Of a stretch of 38,447 nucleotides of DNA, positions 16,183-24,222 are shown in pieces. Where the stretch lies: positions 1 through 38,447 of the forward strand of contig JAUMUD010000018.1 of NCBI GenBank assembly GCA_030530875.1. Reading direction: 5' to 3'. Source of the stretch: Corynebacterium sp. Its GTDB lineage: Bacteria; Actinomycetota; Actinomycetes; Mycobacteriales; Mycobacteriaceae. The notes under the pieces were generated by a model. It searched no databases, was not told the DNA's origin, and was given only the letters and a program-made list of their open reading frames with translations. Each line of letters begins with the position of its first letter. Positions within the stretch are counted from its first letter, which is position 1. The position numbers and the translations under genes were made by a program.

Positions 16183-17487
16183 TTATTGATCAAAGCCAGT
16201 GAAGCGGGTGGAGATTACAGGCTCATCGCGGGACAGGGCCAGGCCTTCCCATGGCAGGGAGACGAGCTGCTGGGCCAGGTAGTCGCGGGATTCGTGCAGA
16301 TTTGGCAGACCCTCCACGGTCACACCATCGCGCATCAGTGGGATGGTGAGTTCATGAGGAACCAGGGTGCCGATCTCCGGGGCCTCGGCGTGGAGAGGGT
16401 AGATGACCTCTTCCACGGCAGTGCCGGTGGCGCGGTGGGCGCGAAGGGCGCGCTTGGCGCCACCCACACTGTTCTTATTTAAGGAGCGCTTGGCCACAGG
16501 GTGGCCGTCGACTTCCACGAGCTTGTAGACAAGACCCGCAGTAGGAACACCGGAGCCATTGACCACGGAGGTGCCCACACCAAAAACATCAATTGGGTCA
16601 CCGCGAAGACCAGCAATGGAGAACTCATCCAGGTCCGAGGAAACCACAATCTTGGTCTTCGTTGCACCAAGCTCATCGAGTTGGGCGCGGACCTGACGGG
16701 TCAAAACACCAAGTTCGCCGGAGTCAATGCGCACACCACCAAGATTGGTGCCGGCCACTTCAATGGCGGTCTGCACACCACGGGTGATATCAAAAGTATC
16801 AACCAGCAGGGTAGTATCCACGCCGAGGGTATCAATCTGTGCCTTGAAGGCAGCGGCCTCATTAGGCCTACCATCCTCATCCACATGGGCAAGAGTCCAC
16901 GCATGAGCAGCAGTACCGGCAGCGGGAATGCCATAGCGGTGGGCAGCCTCAAGGTTAGAGGTGGAGGCAAAACCGGCAAGGTAAGCCGCACGGCTGGCAG
17001 AAACAGCAGCATATTCGTGGGTGCGGCGCGAACCCATCTCAATGATTGGGCGGCCATCAGCAGCAGTCACCATGCGGGCAGCGGCCGAGGCCACTGCGGA
17101 GTCGGAATTCATGATGGACAGAATCACGGTTTCCAAAACCACGCACTCAGCAAAGGTGCCGCGGATGGTGAGAATAGGGGAGTACGGGAAGTAGAGCTCA
17201 CCCTCACGGTAGCCATCAATTTGGCCACTAAAGCGATACTCACGGAGATAATCCAGGGTCTCCTCATCGAGGAAGTCCAGGGATTCCAGCTGCTTGTCCG
17301 TAAAGACAAAATTCTCAATGGCGCGGAGCACGCGGGCAGTACCCGCGACCACACCATAACGGCGCTCACCAGCAAGACGTCGGGTAAAAACCTCAAAAAC
17401 ACACTGGCGATGCGCAGTGCCATCCCTCAAGGAGGCCTGCAGCATAGTTAGTTCATATTTATCTGTGAGTAGTGCGCGTGATCGCAT
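16183..17487 (-). CDS. pncB: Nicotinate phosphoribosyltransferase
   Basis: This encodes 434 residues and makes nicotinate mononucleotide from nicotinate and PRPP (with ATP) in the NAD salvage (Preiss-Handler) pathway. The N-terminal LTDKYELTMLQA, IEMGSRRTHEYAA, AGTAAHAW and VDTFDITRGVQTAI segments, and VRIDSGELG, are standard for the family; His in GSRRTHE is near the site autophosphorylated in homologues. No Shine-Dalgarno precedes the ATG; a TACCAT -10 lies 7 bases upstream, so the mRNA is probably leaderless. It is divergent from the membrane protein gene at 17520. pncA, which supplies nicotinate, is at 37671-38237. Confidence 0.95.
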   Translation of the reverse strand: MRSRALLTDKYELTMLQASLRDGTAHRQCVFEVFTRRLAGERRYGVVAGTARVLRAIENFVFTDKQLESLDFLDEETLDYLREYRFSGQIDGYREGELYFPYSPILTIRGTFAECVVLETVILSIMNSDSAVASAAARMVTAADGRPIIEMGSRRTHEYAAVSASRAAYLAGFASTSNLEAAHRYGIPAAGTAAHAWTLAHVDEDGRPNEAAAFKAQIDTLGVDTTLLVDTFDITRGVQTAIEVAGTNLGGVRIDSGELGVLTRQVRAQLDELGATKTKIVVSSDLDEFSIAGLRGDPIDVFGVGTSVVNGSGVPTAGLVYKLVEVDGHPVAKRSLNKNSVGGAKRALRAHRATGTAVEEVIYPLHAEAPEIGTLVPHELTIPLMRDGVTVEGLPNLHESRDYLAQQLVSLPWEGLALSRDEPVISTRFTGFDQ

Positions 17488-17494
17488 AAGCTAA

Positions 17495-17511
17495 ATGGTA
17501 TCAGGTAGTCT
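17495..17511. promoter_or_regulatory. Back-to-back -10 elements of two divergent, probably leaderless genes
   Basis: On the minus strand TACCAT (17500-17495) stands 7 bases before the pncB ATG. On the plus strand TAGTCT (17506-17511) stands 8 bases before the GTG at 17520. Only five bases separate the two -10 boxes, so each -35 region would lie inside the other gene. The two genes share a 32-bp intergenic space. Confidence 0.6.
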
Positions 17512-17519
17512 GGGTTGAT

Positions 17520-18398
17520 GTGTCACAACATTATGATTTTTATGCCGACCTTAATCTTGATTCCAGCCTGAGCGCTGAGGAACTTTCTGTTCTTATTGAG
17601 GCCCGTCTGGCCGAATTGCCAGCCCCAGTGGCCACAACTCCTGTAGTCCCAGCCTCCCCTGAGGGTGCCGGCGCAACCGACGGTTCCGAAGGAAGCCAGC
17701 CTGTGGCTACGGCTTCTGCCGAGGCGGCGGAAGCACAGAAGACTTTCGACGCCGCTGCGGAATCCGCCGATGTTGTCGCCCTGCGCGATAAGCTCACCAC
17801 CGCCAAGGCTGTTTTGGGCGATGCTTCGAAGCGCGCGCAGTATGATGCCGCTTTGCAGCGTGATGATATTCCAGTCATTGGCCCAATGGAGCTTCACCGC
17901 TTTGTGGAAAAGGGCTATTTCTACGAGAAGCCAGCCATTGCCTGGGAAGTTCGTGCTGCTGTTGTGGCACTGGCCATTTTGGTTCTTGGCCCATTTATTA
18001 CCGGCATTCGTCTCATCTTTGAACTCAATGATGTTTATCAGGAGGTTCAGAAGATGTCTGCTTATGGTTCCAATAGCGTGGTCTATATGCTCTATGATTA
18101 CTCGCTGATGGGCATGTATCTTGCTTCCATTGTGGCCATGTTCTGGTTCGCTAGCGTTGCTGGCCAGGGCATTTACACCCTGCTGACTTCCAAGGACCCA
18201 CGGGCCCGTGTGCCAATGGTCATTAAGATTGTCTGCGCCATTGCCATGATTCTGGCCATGCTTGTCGTTCAGGTCACCACTGAGAGCATTCTCATTGCTA
18301 CCTGCATCATTGCCGTGATCGCTATCATCCTGGTGGCCCTGCCAAAGGTGACCGCGTGGATGCAGCGCGTGGACCCAAATGAGGCTCTGAAGAGCTAG
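17520..18398 (+). CDS. Membrane protein with a degenerate N-terminal J-domain
   Basis: This encodes 292 residues. The N-terminus reads like a broken J-domain: HYDFYADLNLDSSLSAEEL (helix I), then, after an Ala/Pro-rich insert of about 60 residues (35-100), LRDKLTTAKAVLGDASKRAQYDAAL, the end of helix III. The HPD tripeptide that stimulates Hsp70 ATPase is absent, so DnaK stimulation is unlikely. Four hydrophobic helices follow (about 145-167, 195-225, 232-254, 256-280). The start is GTG at 17520, next to a -10 box and without a ribosome site. An ATG two bases earlier opens only a 17-codon frame. The function is unknown. It lies where M. tuberculosis passes directly from pncB1 to clpS. Confidence 0.75.
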   Translation: MSQHYDFYADLNLDSSLSAEELSVLIEARLAELPAPVATTPVVPASPEGAGATDGSEGSQPVATASAEAAEAQKTFDAAAESADVVALRDKLTTAKAVLGDASKRAQYDAALQRDDIPVIGPMELHRFVEKGYFYEKPAIAWEVRAAVVALAILVLGPFITGIRLIFELNDVYQEVQKMSAYGSNSVVYMLYDYSLMGMYLASIVAMFWFASVAGQGIYTLLTSKDPRARVPMVIKIVCAIAMILAMLVVQVTTESILIATCIIAVIAIILVALPKVTAWMQRVDPNEALKS

Positions 18399-18418
18399 AC
18401 TTTCTGGGCTTTTTGATG

Positions 18419-18448
18419 ATGGAGTACGCTACCGCGTACTCCATTTTT
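18419..18448 (+). terminator. Rho-independent terminator between the J-domain gene and clpS
   Basis: A perfect 11-bp stem (18419-18429 with 18434-18444) with a TACC loop is followed by TTTTT. Confidence 0.9.
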
Positions 18449-18466
18449 CTTTCTCCGCTCTCTATA

Positions 18467-18496
18467 TTGTTTGGACAAGGTCCTGAACGATATAAT
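18467..18496 (+). promoter_or_regulatory. clpS promoter, leaderless type
   Basis: TTGTTT (18467-18472), an 18-base spacer and a perfect TATAAT (18491-18496) are followed 7 bases later by the clpS ATG. Confidence 0.7.
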
Positions 18497-18503
18497 TGAT
18501 TCC

Positions 18504-18794
18504 ATGAATAGCGCTTTTCCTGATCTAGAAGAGGCAGTGGACACTGCCCAGGACACCGCGGCGGATACGCCCTGGCAGTGCATTGTGTGGGATGACCCGG
18601 TGAATCTCATGAGTTATGTCACCCATGTCTTCCGCACTGTTCTTGGCATGCCTTTTGAAAAAGCGCAGCAAACAATGCTTGAGGTCCACACCAAGGGCAA
18701 GGCCGTAGTGGCTAGCGGTGAGCGCGATAAGTGCGAATTGCTGGCAAAGAAGCTGGGTACCTGGGGCCTGTGGGCAACTATTAAGCAGGGATAA
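18504..18794 (+). CDS. clpS: ATP-dependent Clp protease adaptor ClpS
   Basis: This encodes 96 residues, the usual length. ClpS binds N-degron substrates and delivers them to the ClpC/ClpP machine. The core WQCIVWDDPVNLMSYVTHVF is the diagnostic motif, with the substrate-pocket Asp-Asp, followed by GMPFEKAQQTMLEVHTKGKAVV and the acidic helix entry GERDKCELLAKKL. ATG 18504 is chosen over a TTG 11 codons upstream because TATAAT lies 7 bases before it; the longer reading would include the promoter. It is the first gene of a run with a DUF2017 gene 3 bases downstream. Confidence 0.94.
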   Translation: MNSAFPDLEEAVDTAQDTAADTPWQCIVWDDPVNLMSYVTHVFRTVLGMPFEKAQQTMLEVHTKGKAVVASGERDKCELLAKKLGTWGLWATIKQG

Positions 18795-18797
18795 TCC

Positions 18798-19361
18798 ATG
18801 GCAGTTTGGCATAAAAAGAAGAATCTCCTCCGCCCATCCAAGTATATTTTGGAACTTCCAACGCAGTCCTGGATGCTGCTCTACGGGGCAGCCAGTGAGT
18901 GCAGCAATCAGCTCATGGCCTATGTGCGCAGTGCACGTAGTGATGATGAATTAGCTGAGATTACCGGCATGAGTGGTGGCCATACCGTGACCCCACGCGA
19001 CCCAGCCATTGCCCGTCTTCTTCCTGATATTCAACATGAGGATGATGAGGGATTTGAGGGAGCCAATGGTCTATGGCGAGCCCTTAATGAGATTGATATG
19101 GCCAAGGAGAAACTTCAGGATTGTGTATTCTTGAATAATCTCTGCCAGGAGGGCATGGAAGAAGGCTCCATTGCCATTGAAGAAAATGAGGTGGATAGCT
19201 TCCTCCGTGCACTGACCTCCACTAGGCTTTTCCTCGGCATGCGTCTTGAGCATTCCCGCGAAGACCGTGAAGGGGAGAGGTGGCAGGGCGCCAATGAGAT
19301 TAATGAATTCTTCGGTTTCCTCATGCAGGACCTTCTTGAGGTTGCTTATGGGGAGTCATAA
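18798..19361 (+). CDS. DUF2017 family protein
   Basis: This encodes 187 residues and starts 3 bases after the clpS stop. It matches the actinobacterial DUF2017 family that always follows clpS (M. tuberculosis Rv1332 position). Visible features are a basic N-terminus, LIKE-type acidic helical core (RDPAIARLLPD), and a C-terminal segment ending in NEINEFFGFLMQDLLEVA. No enzymatic motif or membrane segment is seen. Its persistent coupling to clpS suggests a role linked to ClpS/ClpC proteolysis, but the function is not established. Confidence 0.88.
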   Translation: MAVWHKKKNLLRPSKYILELPTQSWMLLYGAASECSNQLMAYVRSARSDDELAEITGMSGGHTVTPRDPAIARLLPDIQHEDDEGFEGANGLWRALNEIDMAKEKLQDCVFLNNLCQEGMEEGSIAIEENEVDSFLRALTSTRLFLGMRLEHSREDREGERWQGANEINEFFGFLMQDLLEVAYGES

Positions 19362-19376
19362 GTAGAGGAGTAGCCC

Positions 19377-19910
19377 GTGCGCTATGCCATTGGATATTTG
19401 GTTGTGATTTGGACCGTATTCCTTTTCCATATCACTGCCTTTGGTATTCACCCCCTGCAGGTTTCCTCCCTGCCATTTATTTTCCTTGCACCCCTGCAGC
19501 ATGCGGACCTCGCCCACATTATTAGCAATTCCATTCCGGGCGCGATACTGGCTTTCTTGGTGCGCGATAAATTCTGGCGAGTCACATTAACCGGTGTCAT
19601 ACTTGGTGGCCTTGGTGTGTGGCTCATCGGCGGTGTGGGCACTAACCATATTGGCGCCTCCGGGGTGATTTATACCTGGATGCTCTATGTTCTTCTTCGC
19701 GGTTTCTATAACCGCAGTCTGTGGCAGATTCTTGTGGCCGCCGTGCTCTTTTTCTTCTACGGCTCCCTACTCTGGGGTGTGCTTCCGAGCGTGCCGGGCG
19801 TATCCTGGCAGGGGCATCTCTGCGGAGCAATTTCCGGTGTAGTTGCTGCCTCCCGCTTCCGTGAGAAGCCAAAACAGAAAGAACTGACTGGTGGAACGAA
19901 CTTTGGATAA
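19377..19910 (+). CDS. Rhomboid-family intramembrane serine protease
   Basis: This encodes 177 residues. GTG 19377 follows AGAGGAG by 7 bases. Five to six hydrophobic helices are evident. The active-site motif GASG places Ser95, and His147 in WQGHLCG completes the dyad. [10 protein letters not shown] (42-51) gives the conserved His and Asn of the oxyanion region. All catalytic residues are present, so it should be an active protease cleaving transmembrane substrates. It corresponds to Rv1337 in the syntenic mycobacterial block. The genes between DUF2017 and rhomboid in M. tuberculosis (Rv1333-Rv1336) are missing here. It overlaps murI by 20 bases if the GTG start of murI is used. Confidence 0.88.
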   Translation: MRYAIGYLVVIWTVFLFHITAFGIHPLQVSSLPFIFLAPLQHADLAHIISNSIPGAILAFLVRDKFWRVTLTGVILGGLGVWLIGGVGTNHIGASGVIYTWMLYVLLRGFYNRSLWQILVAAVLFFFYGSLLWGVLPSVPGVSWQGHLCGAISGVVAASRFREKPKQKELTGGTNFG

Positions 19911-20691
19911 GAATGCGCCCATTGGCATCTTTGATTCCGGCGTGGGCGGGCTCACCAATACTCGCTCAATAGTGGACCTTTTGCCAAATGAATCCGTGAT
20001 TTATATTGGTGATACGGAGCACAGTCCCTATGGGCCAAAGCCTATTGCCCAGGTGCGCCACTATGCCCAGGAGATTGCCGATAACCTGGTTGAGCGTGGT
20101 TGCAAGATGATCGTCATTGCCTGCAATACGGCCTCCAGTGCATTCTTGCGCGATGCCCGCGAGCGCTATGATATTCCCGTCATCGGCGTGATTGCTCCCG
20201 CTGTGCGCCGTGCTGCTGCGGTTACCCATAATGGCAAAGTCGGCGTCATTGGCACAGTGGGGACGGTCAATTCCGGGGCCTACCAGGAACTCTTTGATGT
20301 AATTCCAGGCGTTCATTGCTATGCCCAGGCCTGCCCGCGCTTTGTGGATTTTGTGGAGCGCGGCATTACCAATGGCCGCCAGATTCTTGGCCTCGCCGAA
20401 TCTTATCTTGCCCCTTTGCAGGAAAAGGGTGTGGATACCTTGGTTATGGGCTGCACCCACTACCCACTGCTCAGCGGTGTGCTCCAATTAGTGATGGGTG
20501 ATAAAGTCACCCTGGTGTCTTCGGCGGAGGAAACCGCCAAGGATGTGTACAGGATTCTTTCCGATATGGATATGCTGGCCGACCAGGATGCCAGTGAGGC
20601 CAAGCATATCTTTGAATCCACCGGGGACCCAGAAATTTTCCGCCAGCTTGCCTCCCGTTTTTTGGGACCTGCTATAGAATTGCATGCATGA
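19891..20691 (+). CDS. murI: Glutamate racemase
   Basis: This encodes 266 residues and interconverts L- and D-glutamate to supply D-Glu for peptidoglycan. Catalytic Cys78 (ACNTASSA) and Cys188 (GCTHYPL) are present, as is the FDSGVGGL motif with Asp15 and Ser16; DTEHSPYG corresponds to the usual DT-x-x-x-PYG. The GTG at 19891 lacks a clear ribosome site. A TTG at 19903, with GGTGGA upstream, would remove only four residues and is a real alternative. Either start overlaps the rhomboid gene, and the stop overlaps the next start (ATGA). Confidence 0.95.
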   Translation: MERTLDKNAPIGIFDSGVGGLTNTRSIVDLLPNESVIYIGDTEHSPYGPKPIAQVRHYAQEIADNLVERGCKMIVIACNTASSAFLRDARERYDIPVIGVIAPAVRRAAAVTHNGKVGVIGTVGTVNSGAYQELFDVIPGVHCYAQACPRFVDFVERGITNGRQILGLAESYLAPLQEKGVDTLVMGCTHYPLLSGVLQLVMGDKVTLVSSAEETAKDVYRILSDMDMLADQDASEAKHIFESTGDPEIFRQLASRFLGPAIELHA

Positions 20692-21455
20692 AGCTAACAG
20701 TCCTTGGTTCCTCGGGCTCAGTGCCGGGCCCTGATAATGCGGCCTCCGGTTATTATCTTTCTGTTCCCGGAATGCCAGGTGTACTGCTAGATATTGGCGG
20801 CGGTGTGCTTGGTGCCATGCAGAAATATGGCATTAATCCTAGTGATAGCCATGTGCTGCTCAGCCACCTCCATGCGGATCATTGCTCGGATTTCCCATCG
20901 CTTATGGTCTGGCGCCGCTATCACCCACAGTCCCATGCCAGCCAGGCCCATATGTGCATTGGCCCTTCCGATACTCCGGTGCGCATGGGGCTTGCCAGCG
21001 CGGATGAATTTGCTAAGCCCGATGATATGTCTGATACCCTGCAGTTCCGCCCTTGGACTACTGAGGGATATATGGAACTGGGTCCTCTTCGTCTTCGTGC
21101 TTTCCCAGCTATTCATCCTATTGAGGCCTATTCCATGCGCATTGAAATGCCAAAGGACAGGGTCCTTGCCTATTCGGGTGACTCGGCCTTCAATGAGAAC
21201 CTGATTGAGTGCGCTCGTGGGGCTGATATTTTCATCTGTGAGGCCACCTGGGGTAAGAGCAGTGCTGGTCAGCCACCAGCCATGCACCTTTCCGGCCCTG
21301 AGGCAGGCATTGTCGCCCGCGAGGCGGGGGTTAAGCATCTGCTGATAACTCATATTCCGCCATGGTGTGATCCTGCGGACTCTCTCAATGGTGCGCGCTC
21401 CGAATTTGATGGTCCGATTACCCTTGCACGACCAGGTGAAAGTTATAGCTTTTAA
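20688..21455 (+). CDS. cpdA: Metallo-beta-lactamase-fold cyclic nucleotide phosphodiesterase (CpdA/Rv1339 type)
   Basis: This encodes 255 residues and is translationally coupled to murI. It has the zinc-binding HLHADH motif (60-65), a later His in FPAIHP, the bridging Asp in YSGDSA and a terminal His in [13 protein letters not shown] supplies another. It occupies the Rv1339 position between murI and rph. M. tuberculosis Rv1339 and C. glutamicum CpdA are known cAMP phosphodiesterases of this fold, so degradation of 3',5'-cAMP is the likely role, which would tune GlxR activity. The family also contains tRNase Z-like enzymes, but the synteny favours CpdA. Confidence 0.8.
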   Translation: MKLTVLGSSGSVPGPDNAASGYYLSVPGMPGVLLDIGGGVLGAMQKYGINPSDSHVLLSHLHADHCSDFPSLMVWRRYHPQSHASQAHMCIGPSDTPVRMGLASADEFAKPDDMSDTLQFRPWTTEGYMELGPLRLRAFPAIHPIEAYSMRIEMPKDRVLAYSGDSAFNENLIECARGADIFICEATWGKSSAGQPPAMHLSGPEAGIVAREAGVKHLLITHIPPWCDPADSLNGARSEFDGPITLARPGESYSF

Positions 21456-21460
21456 CAGCT

Positions 21461-21476
21461 TTAGGCTAACCTGTTC
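21461..21476 (+). promoter_or_regulatory. Partial DtxR-like site upstream of the HtaA gene
   Basis: TTAGGCTAACCTGTTC contains an intact half (GGCTAACCT) of the DtxR operator, directly after the cpdA stop. Confidence 0.5.
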
Positions 21477-21484
21477 CTAGTTTC

Positions 21485-21521
21485 TTGACAGGTGGACCTA
21501 ATTAAGGTTAGGCTGTGCTTA
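21485..21521 (+). promoter_or_regulatory. Leaderless promoter with overlapping DtxR box for the HtaA-propeller gene
   Basis: TTGACA (21485-21490) and TAGGCT (21509-21514, 18-base spacer) form a promoter whose -10 is 6 bases from the ATG. TAAGGTTAGGCTGTGCTTA (21503-21521) matches about 14 of 19 DtxR operator positions and covers the -10 and the start, a position expected to give tight iron repression. Confidence 0.65.
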
Positions 21522-24073
21522 TGCGTATGTTTTCACCGAGGCAAAACCCTCGTCTTTTCTTTTCCTCTCTTTCCCTTGGTCTCTCCCTAAGCTTGGGAAT
21601 GGGCCTGAGTGTTGCCACTAGTCCTGCAGCCTTTGCAGTGTCGACACAAGTCACTTCCATCGACACCGTTCAGTCTGCTCACCAAATGAAGACTCGTGAT
21701 GTCGTGGCTGGTACTCCTGCTGCTACTGAGGTCGCTGTTCCAACTAAGCCTGCTACCGCAGTGAATATCACCACCGGTAGCGTGGACTGGGGTTTCCGTG
21801 CCTCCTGGCGAAATTACTCCAAGGATATGGAGCTTTTCTATACTGGCTTGACCATCAATACTGACGGCACATACCACATGCCAGTCAAGGACGGTTGGTA
21901 TGATGCCGCCTCGCAGACCACCGTTCTTAACTTTGATGCGGGCCTGCGCTGGCTTGGCCACTATGAGGGTGATGACTACCTGCTTGACGTGATGCTGAAT
22001 AACCTCAGCCTCGTCATTAGCCCGGATGGCATCTACATTGCCGGTGACTATACCGGAATTTCCATGGATGATATGCAGGGTCCACGCGTTAAGTACACCG
22101 GCATTCATATTGCCGATGCTGATTTCTCCTCGGCCACCATTAATCAGGACTTTGATGCCAACGGCACTGCCACCGCCACCAACATTAAGCTCCCAACCCT
22201 CTGGGGTGGCAAGAATATGCCGATTTATACCTACCCATCTGCCATGGACTCCTTGAGTCTCAGCTACGATGGCCCCGGCACTCTGCCAAAGGTGGAGGAC
22301 AAGACTGTGTCCGGTGACCAGCCAGCCTTCACCTCTGGTGGCTCCATTAATCAGGCTGGTACCAGCCAGTACTTCACCTCCAAGTCTGGTAATGGCAATA
22401 TCATCTACGCCGTTAATGGCAATAAAATCACCGCCATCAACGGCGACACGATGCAGGAAATCACCAGCGCCACCGTCGAGGGTTATGACGGCGGCAGCTA
22501 TCAGTGGGGTTTCTACTCTGAGCCATCCGTTGACCCTAGCAGCCAGCAGGATCACATTTATGTCCTTGCTTTCGGTACTGAGGGTAGCCGTGAATATGAC
22601 GTGGCCTTCACCACTTCCACCAAGGAGTTTGACGAGGAAGAATATACGAAGTCTGATTATGATCTCCTCGCCGGAGGTCTGGGTGTAACCAGTAAGGACA
22701 ACCCGCGGCTCTACTGGGTTGAGGGTACGACCTATGGTCTGCTTTTTAGCAGCAAGGGTATCTTCAAGCTCTCCGATCTTGGTACAGATTCCGAGGAGGC
22801 ATTCACCCTCATTTCCGATGGTGATGTGGGTAAGGGTAGTAATGCCGGTTTGAATAACAACATCCGTATTATCCAGGACCCAGCCAACCCGGATTCCCGC
22901 TACCTTATTGCCAATACTGATACCACCGCCCGTGGTGCCGGTAATTTCGCAGCCATCCATCTGAGCACCAATAAGGCTGAGAAGACTTCCCTTGCCACGG
23001 TGGATACCTTCAAGGCAGTGGATGGTGAGAAGCTTGCAGGCTATACCCACATTCTTGATTTGAGTGGTACGCCGGGTGGTAATCCAGGTGAGTTCTTCGC
23101 CTTTGGTAGCCCAGGTGTTTATGCCTTCATGAATGTCAATAATGGTGTCATTCACCGTGAAGGTGAAGCGCAACGCCTGGCCAAGTGGGATATTGGCGGT
23201 ACTTATGGTGCAGCCGCAAGCCCAGATGGTAAGTATGTCTATCTGCTTAACCGCGAGAAGGCCACCATCTATGTAATTGACCGTGCAACCCACGAGGTGA
23301 CCGAGACCATCGCCGCACCAAATGCTGGTGGTGCCAATGCTGTAGCTGGTAGCCTGCAGGAATTCCGTGTGGATGAATCCGGCAACCTCTACTACAGCAC
23401 CTACAGCGGCCTGGCCAAGCTTAGCTACCAGGGCATTCGTGCTGGTTTTGATACCCCTGGTACCAATATCAACCTTGAATATAAGAATGGTGCAAGCACC
23501 ACTGCCACCATTACGGTGGCCACCCACGGTGCCGCTGATACTGACACCATCACCTGGCAGAAGCGCAATTCCGGCACCCTTAGCTGGAAGGAAATTGAGG
23601 GTGCAAGTGGCACAACGCTGAACCTTGATGTCGCCAATACTGATCCGAACCAGGATATTCGTGCCGTGCTGCACACCTCCCTTGGTGATATTCGCTCCGA
23701 CATCTTCCACGTAGTCCAGCCGGAAGGCAATAATGCACCTGACCTCGATGAGGACGGTCAGCCAACCGTGCCGGAAGCAAAGCTAGATGACCAAGCCCCA
23801 TCGCCTAAGCCAGAGGAGAACACTGGCAAGGGTGGCGAGACTAGCACTCCTTCGGAAGAGCAGAAGCCTGCAACCAATGAGGGTGAAACGCAGGATTCTG
23901 AAAATGAAGGAGGCACGGACCCACTCCCGAACCAAGATAAGAGCATTCTTGCCACCGTGCGAGATTTCCTCCTTGGTATTCTTCGCTCCTCCTGGTTCGT
24001 TCCACTGCTCCTGGTTCTGAACCTTGGTGGTCTGGGAGTTGTCTCTGCTCGTCAAGACGGCCTAATTCCGTAA
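21521..24073 (+). CDS. HtaA-domain haem-binding protein fused to a beta-propeller
   Basis: This encodes 850 residues from ATG 21521, chosen over GTG 21515 because the promoter -10 ends at 21514. A signal peptide (1-39, ending AAFA-V) precedes an HtaA domain (about 80-255): GSVDWGFRASWRNYSK and LRWLGHYEGDDYLLDVMLN. Tyr99 and His147 match the positions of the conserved Tyr and His implicated in haem binding by corynebacterial HtaA domains. Residues about 280-635 form a propeller, more diverged than those at 456-8245. An Ig-like domain follows (about 640-715, ITWQKRNSGTLSWKEIEGA), then an acidic Pro/Glu/Thr linker and a hydrophobic C-terminus ending QDGLIP. It interrupts the conserved cpdA-rph order. 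Haem capture at the cell surface is the likely role; what the propeller adds is unknown. Confidence 0.88.
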   Translation: MRMFSPRQNPRLFFSSLSLGLSLSLGMGLSVATSPAAFAVSTQVTSIDTVQSAHQMKTRDVVAGTPAATEVAVPTKPATAVNITTGSVDWGFRASWRNYSKDMELFYTGLTINTDGTYHMPVKDGWYDAASQTTVLNFDAGLRWLGHYEGDDYLLDVMLNNLSLVISPDGIYIAGDYTGISMDDMQGPRVKYTGIHIADADFSSATINQDFDANGTATATNIKLPTLWGGKNMPIYTYPSAMDSLSLSYDGPGTLPKVEDKTVSGDQPAFTSGGSINQAGTSQYFTSKSGNGNIIYAVNGNKITAINGDTMQEITSATVEGYDGGSYQWGFYSEPSVDPSSQQDHIYVLAFGTEGSREYDVAFTTSTKEFDEEEYTKSDYDLLAGGLGVTSKDNPRLYWVEGTTYGLLFSSKGIFKLSDLGTDSEEAFTLISDGDVGKGSNAGLNNNIRIIQDPANPDSRYLIANTDTTARGAGNFAAIHLSTNKAEKTSLATVDTFKAVDGEKLAGYTHILDLSGTPGGNPGEFFAFGSPGVYAFMNVNNGVIHREGEAQRLAKWDIGGTYGAAASPDGKYVYLLNREKATIYVIDRATHEVTETIAAPNAGGANAVAGSLQEFRVDESGNLYYSTYSGLAKLSYQGIRAGFDTPGTNINLEYKNGASTTATITVATHGAADTDTITWQKRNSGTLSWKEIEGASGTTLNLDVANTDPNQDIRAVLHTSLGDIRSDIFHVVQPEGNNAPDLDEDGQPTVPEAKLDDQAPSPKPEENTGKGGETSTPSEEQKPATNEGETQDSENEGGTDPLPNQDKSILATVRDFLLGILRSSWFVPLLLVLNLGGLGVVSARQDGLIP

Positions 24074-24088
24074 TTTAAAAACCCGCTT

Positions 24089-24125
24089 CAATTCGAAAAA
24101 CCAACTTCGCACATTTTTCGAATTG
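24089..24125. repeat. 12-bp perfect inverted repeat downstream of the HtaA gene
   Basis: CAATTCGAAAAA (24089-24100) and its exact complement (24114-24125) flank a 13-base loop; CCCG and CGGG outside could extend it. No T tract follows on the plus strand, so it is not a standard terminator. Confidence 0.6.
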
Positions 24126-24148
24126 CCCCACGGGCTATCAACTATTCC

Positions 24149-24182
24149 AGGGTTCCCACTTATGTGGGAACCCTCCTCTTTT
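24149..24182 (+). terminator. Terminator between the HtaA gene and rph
   Basis: A perfect 11-bp stem (24149-24159 with 24164-24174) with a TTAT loop is followed by CCTCTTTT. It ends about 30 bases before the rph promoter -10. Confidence 0.8.
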
Positions 24183-24210
24183 GCGCCGGGCAGTCTTGGC
24201 TCTCCGGCGG

Positions 24211-24216
24211 TATACT
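24211..24216 (+). promoter_or_regulatory. -10 element of rph
   Basis: TATACT lies 6 bases before the rph ATG, consistent with a leaderless mRNA. GGTGGA between them could also act as a ribosome site if transcription begins earlier. No convincing -35 is seen. Confidence 0.5.
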
Positions 24217-24222
24217 GGTGGA

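Noticed and set aside
21587-23710. 707-codon antisense frame opposite the HtaA gene
   Set aside because: In-register shadow of a gene with a clear HtaA domain on the plus strand.
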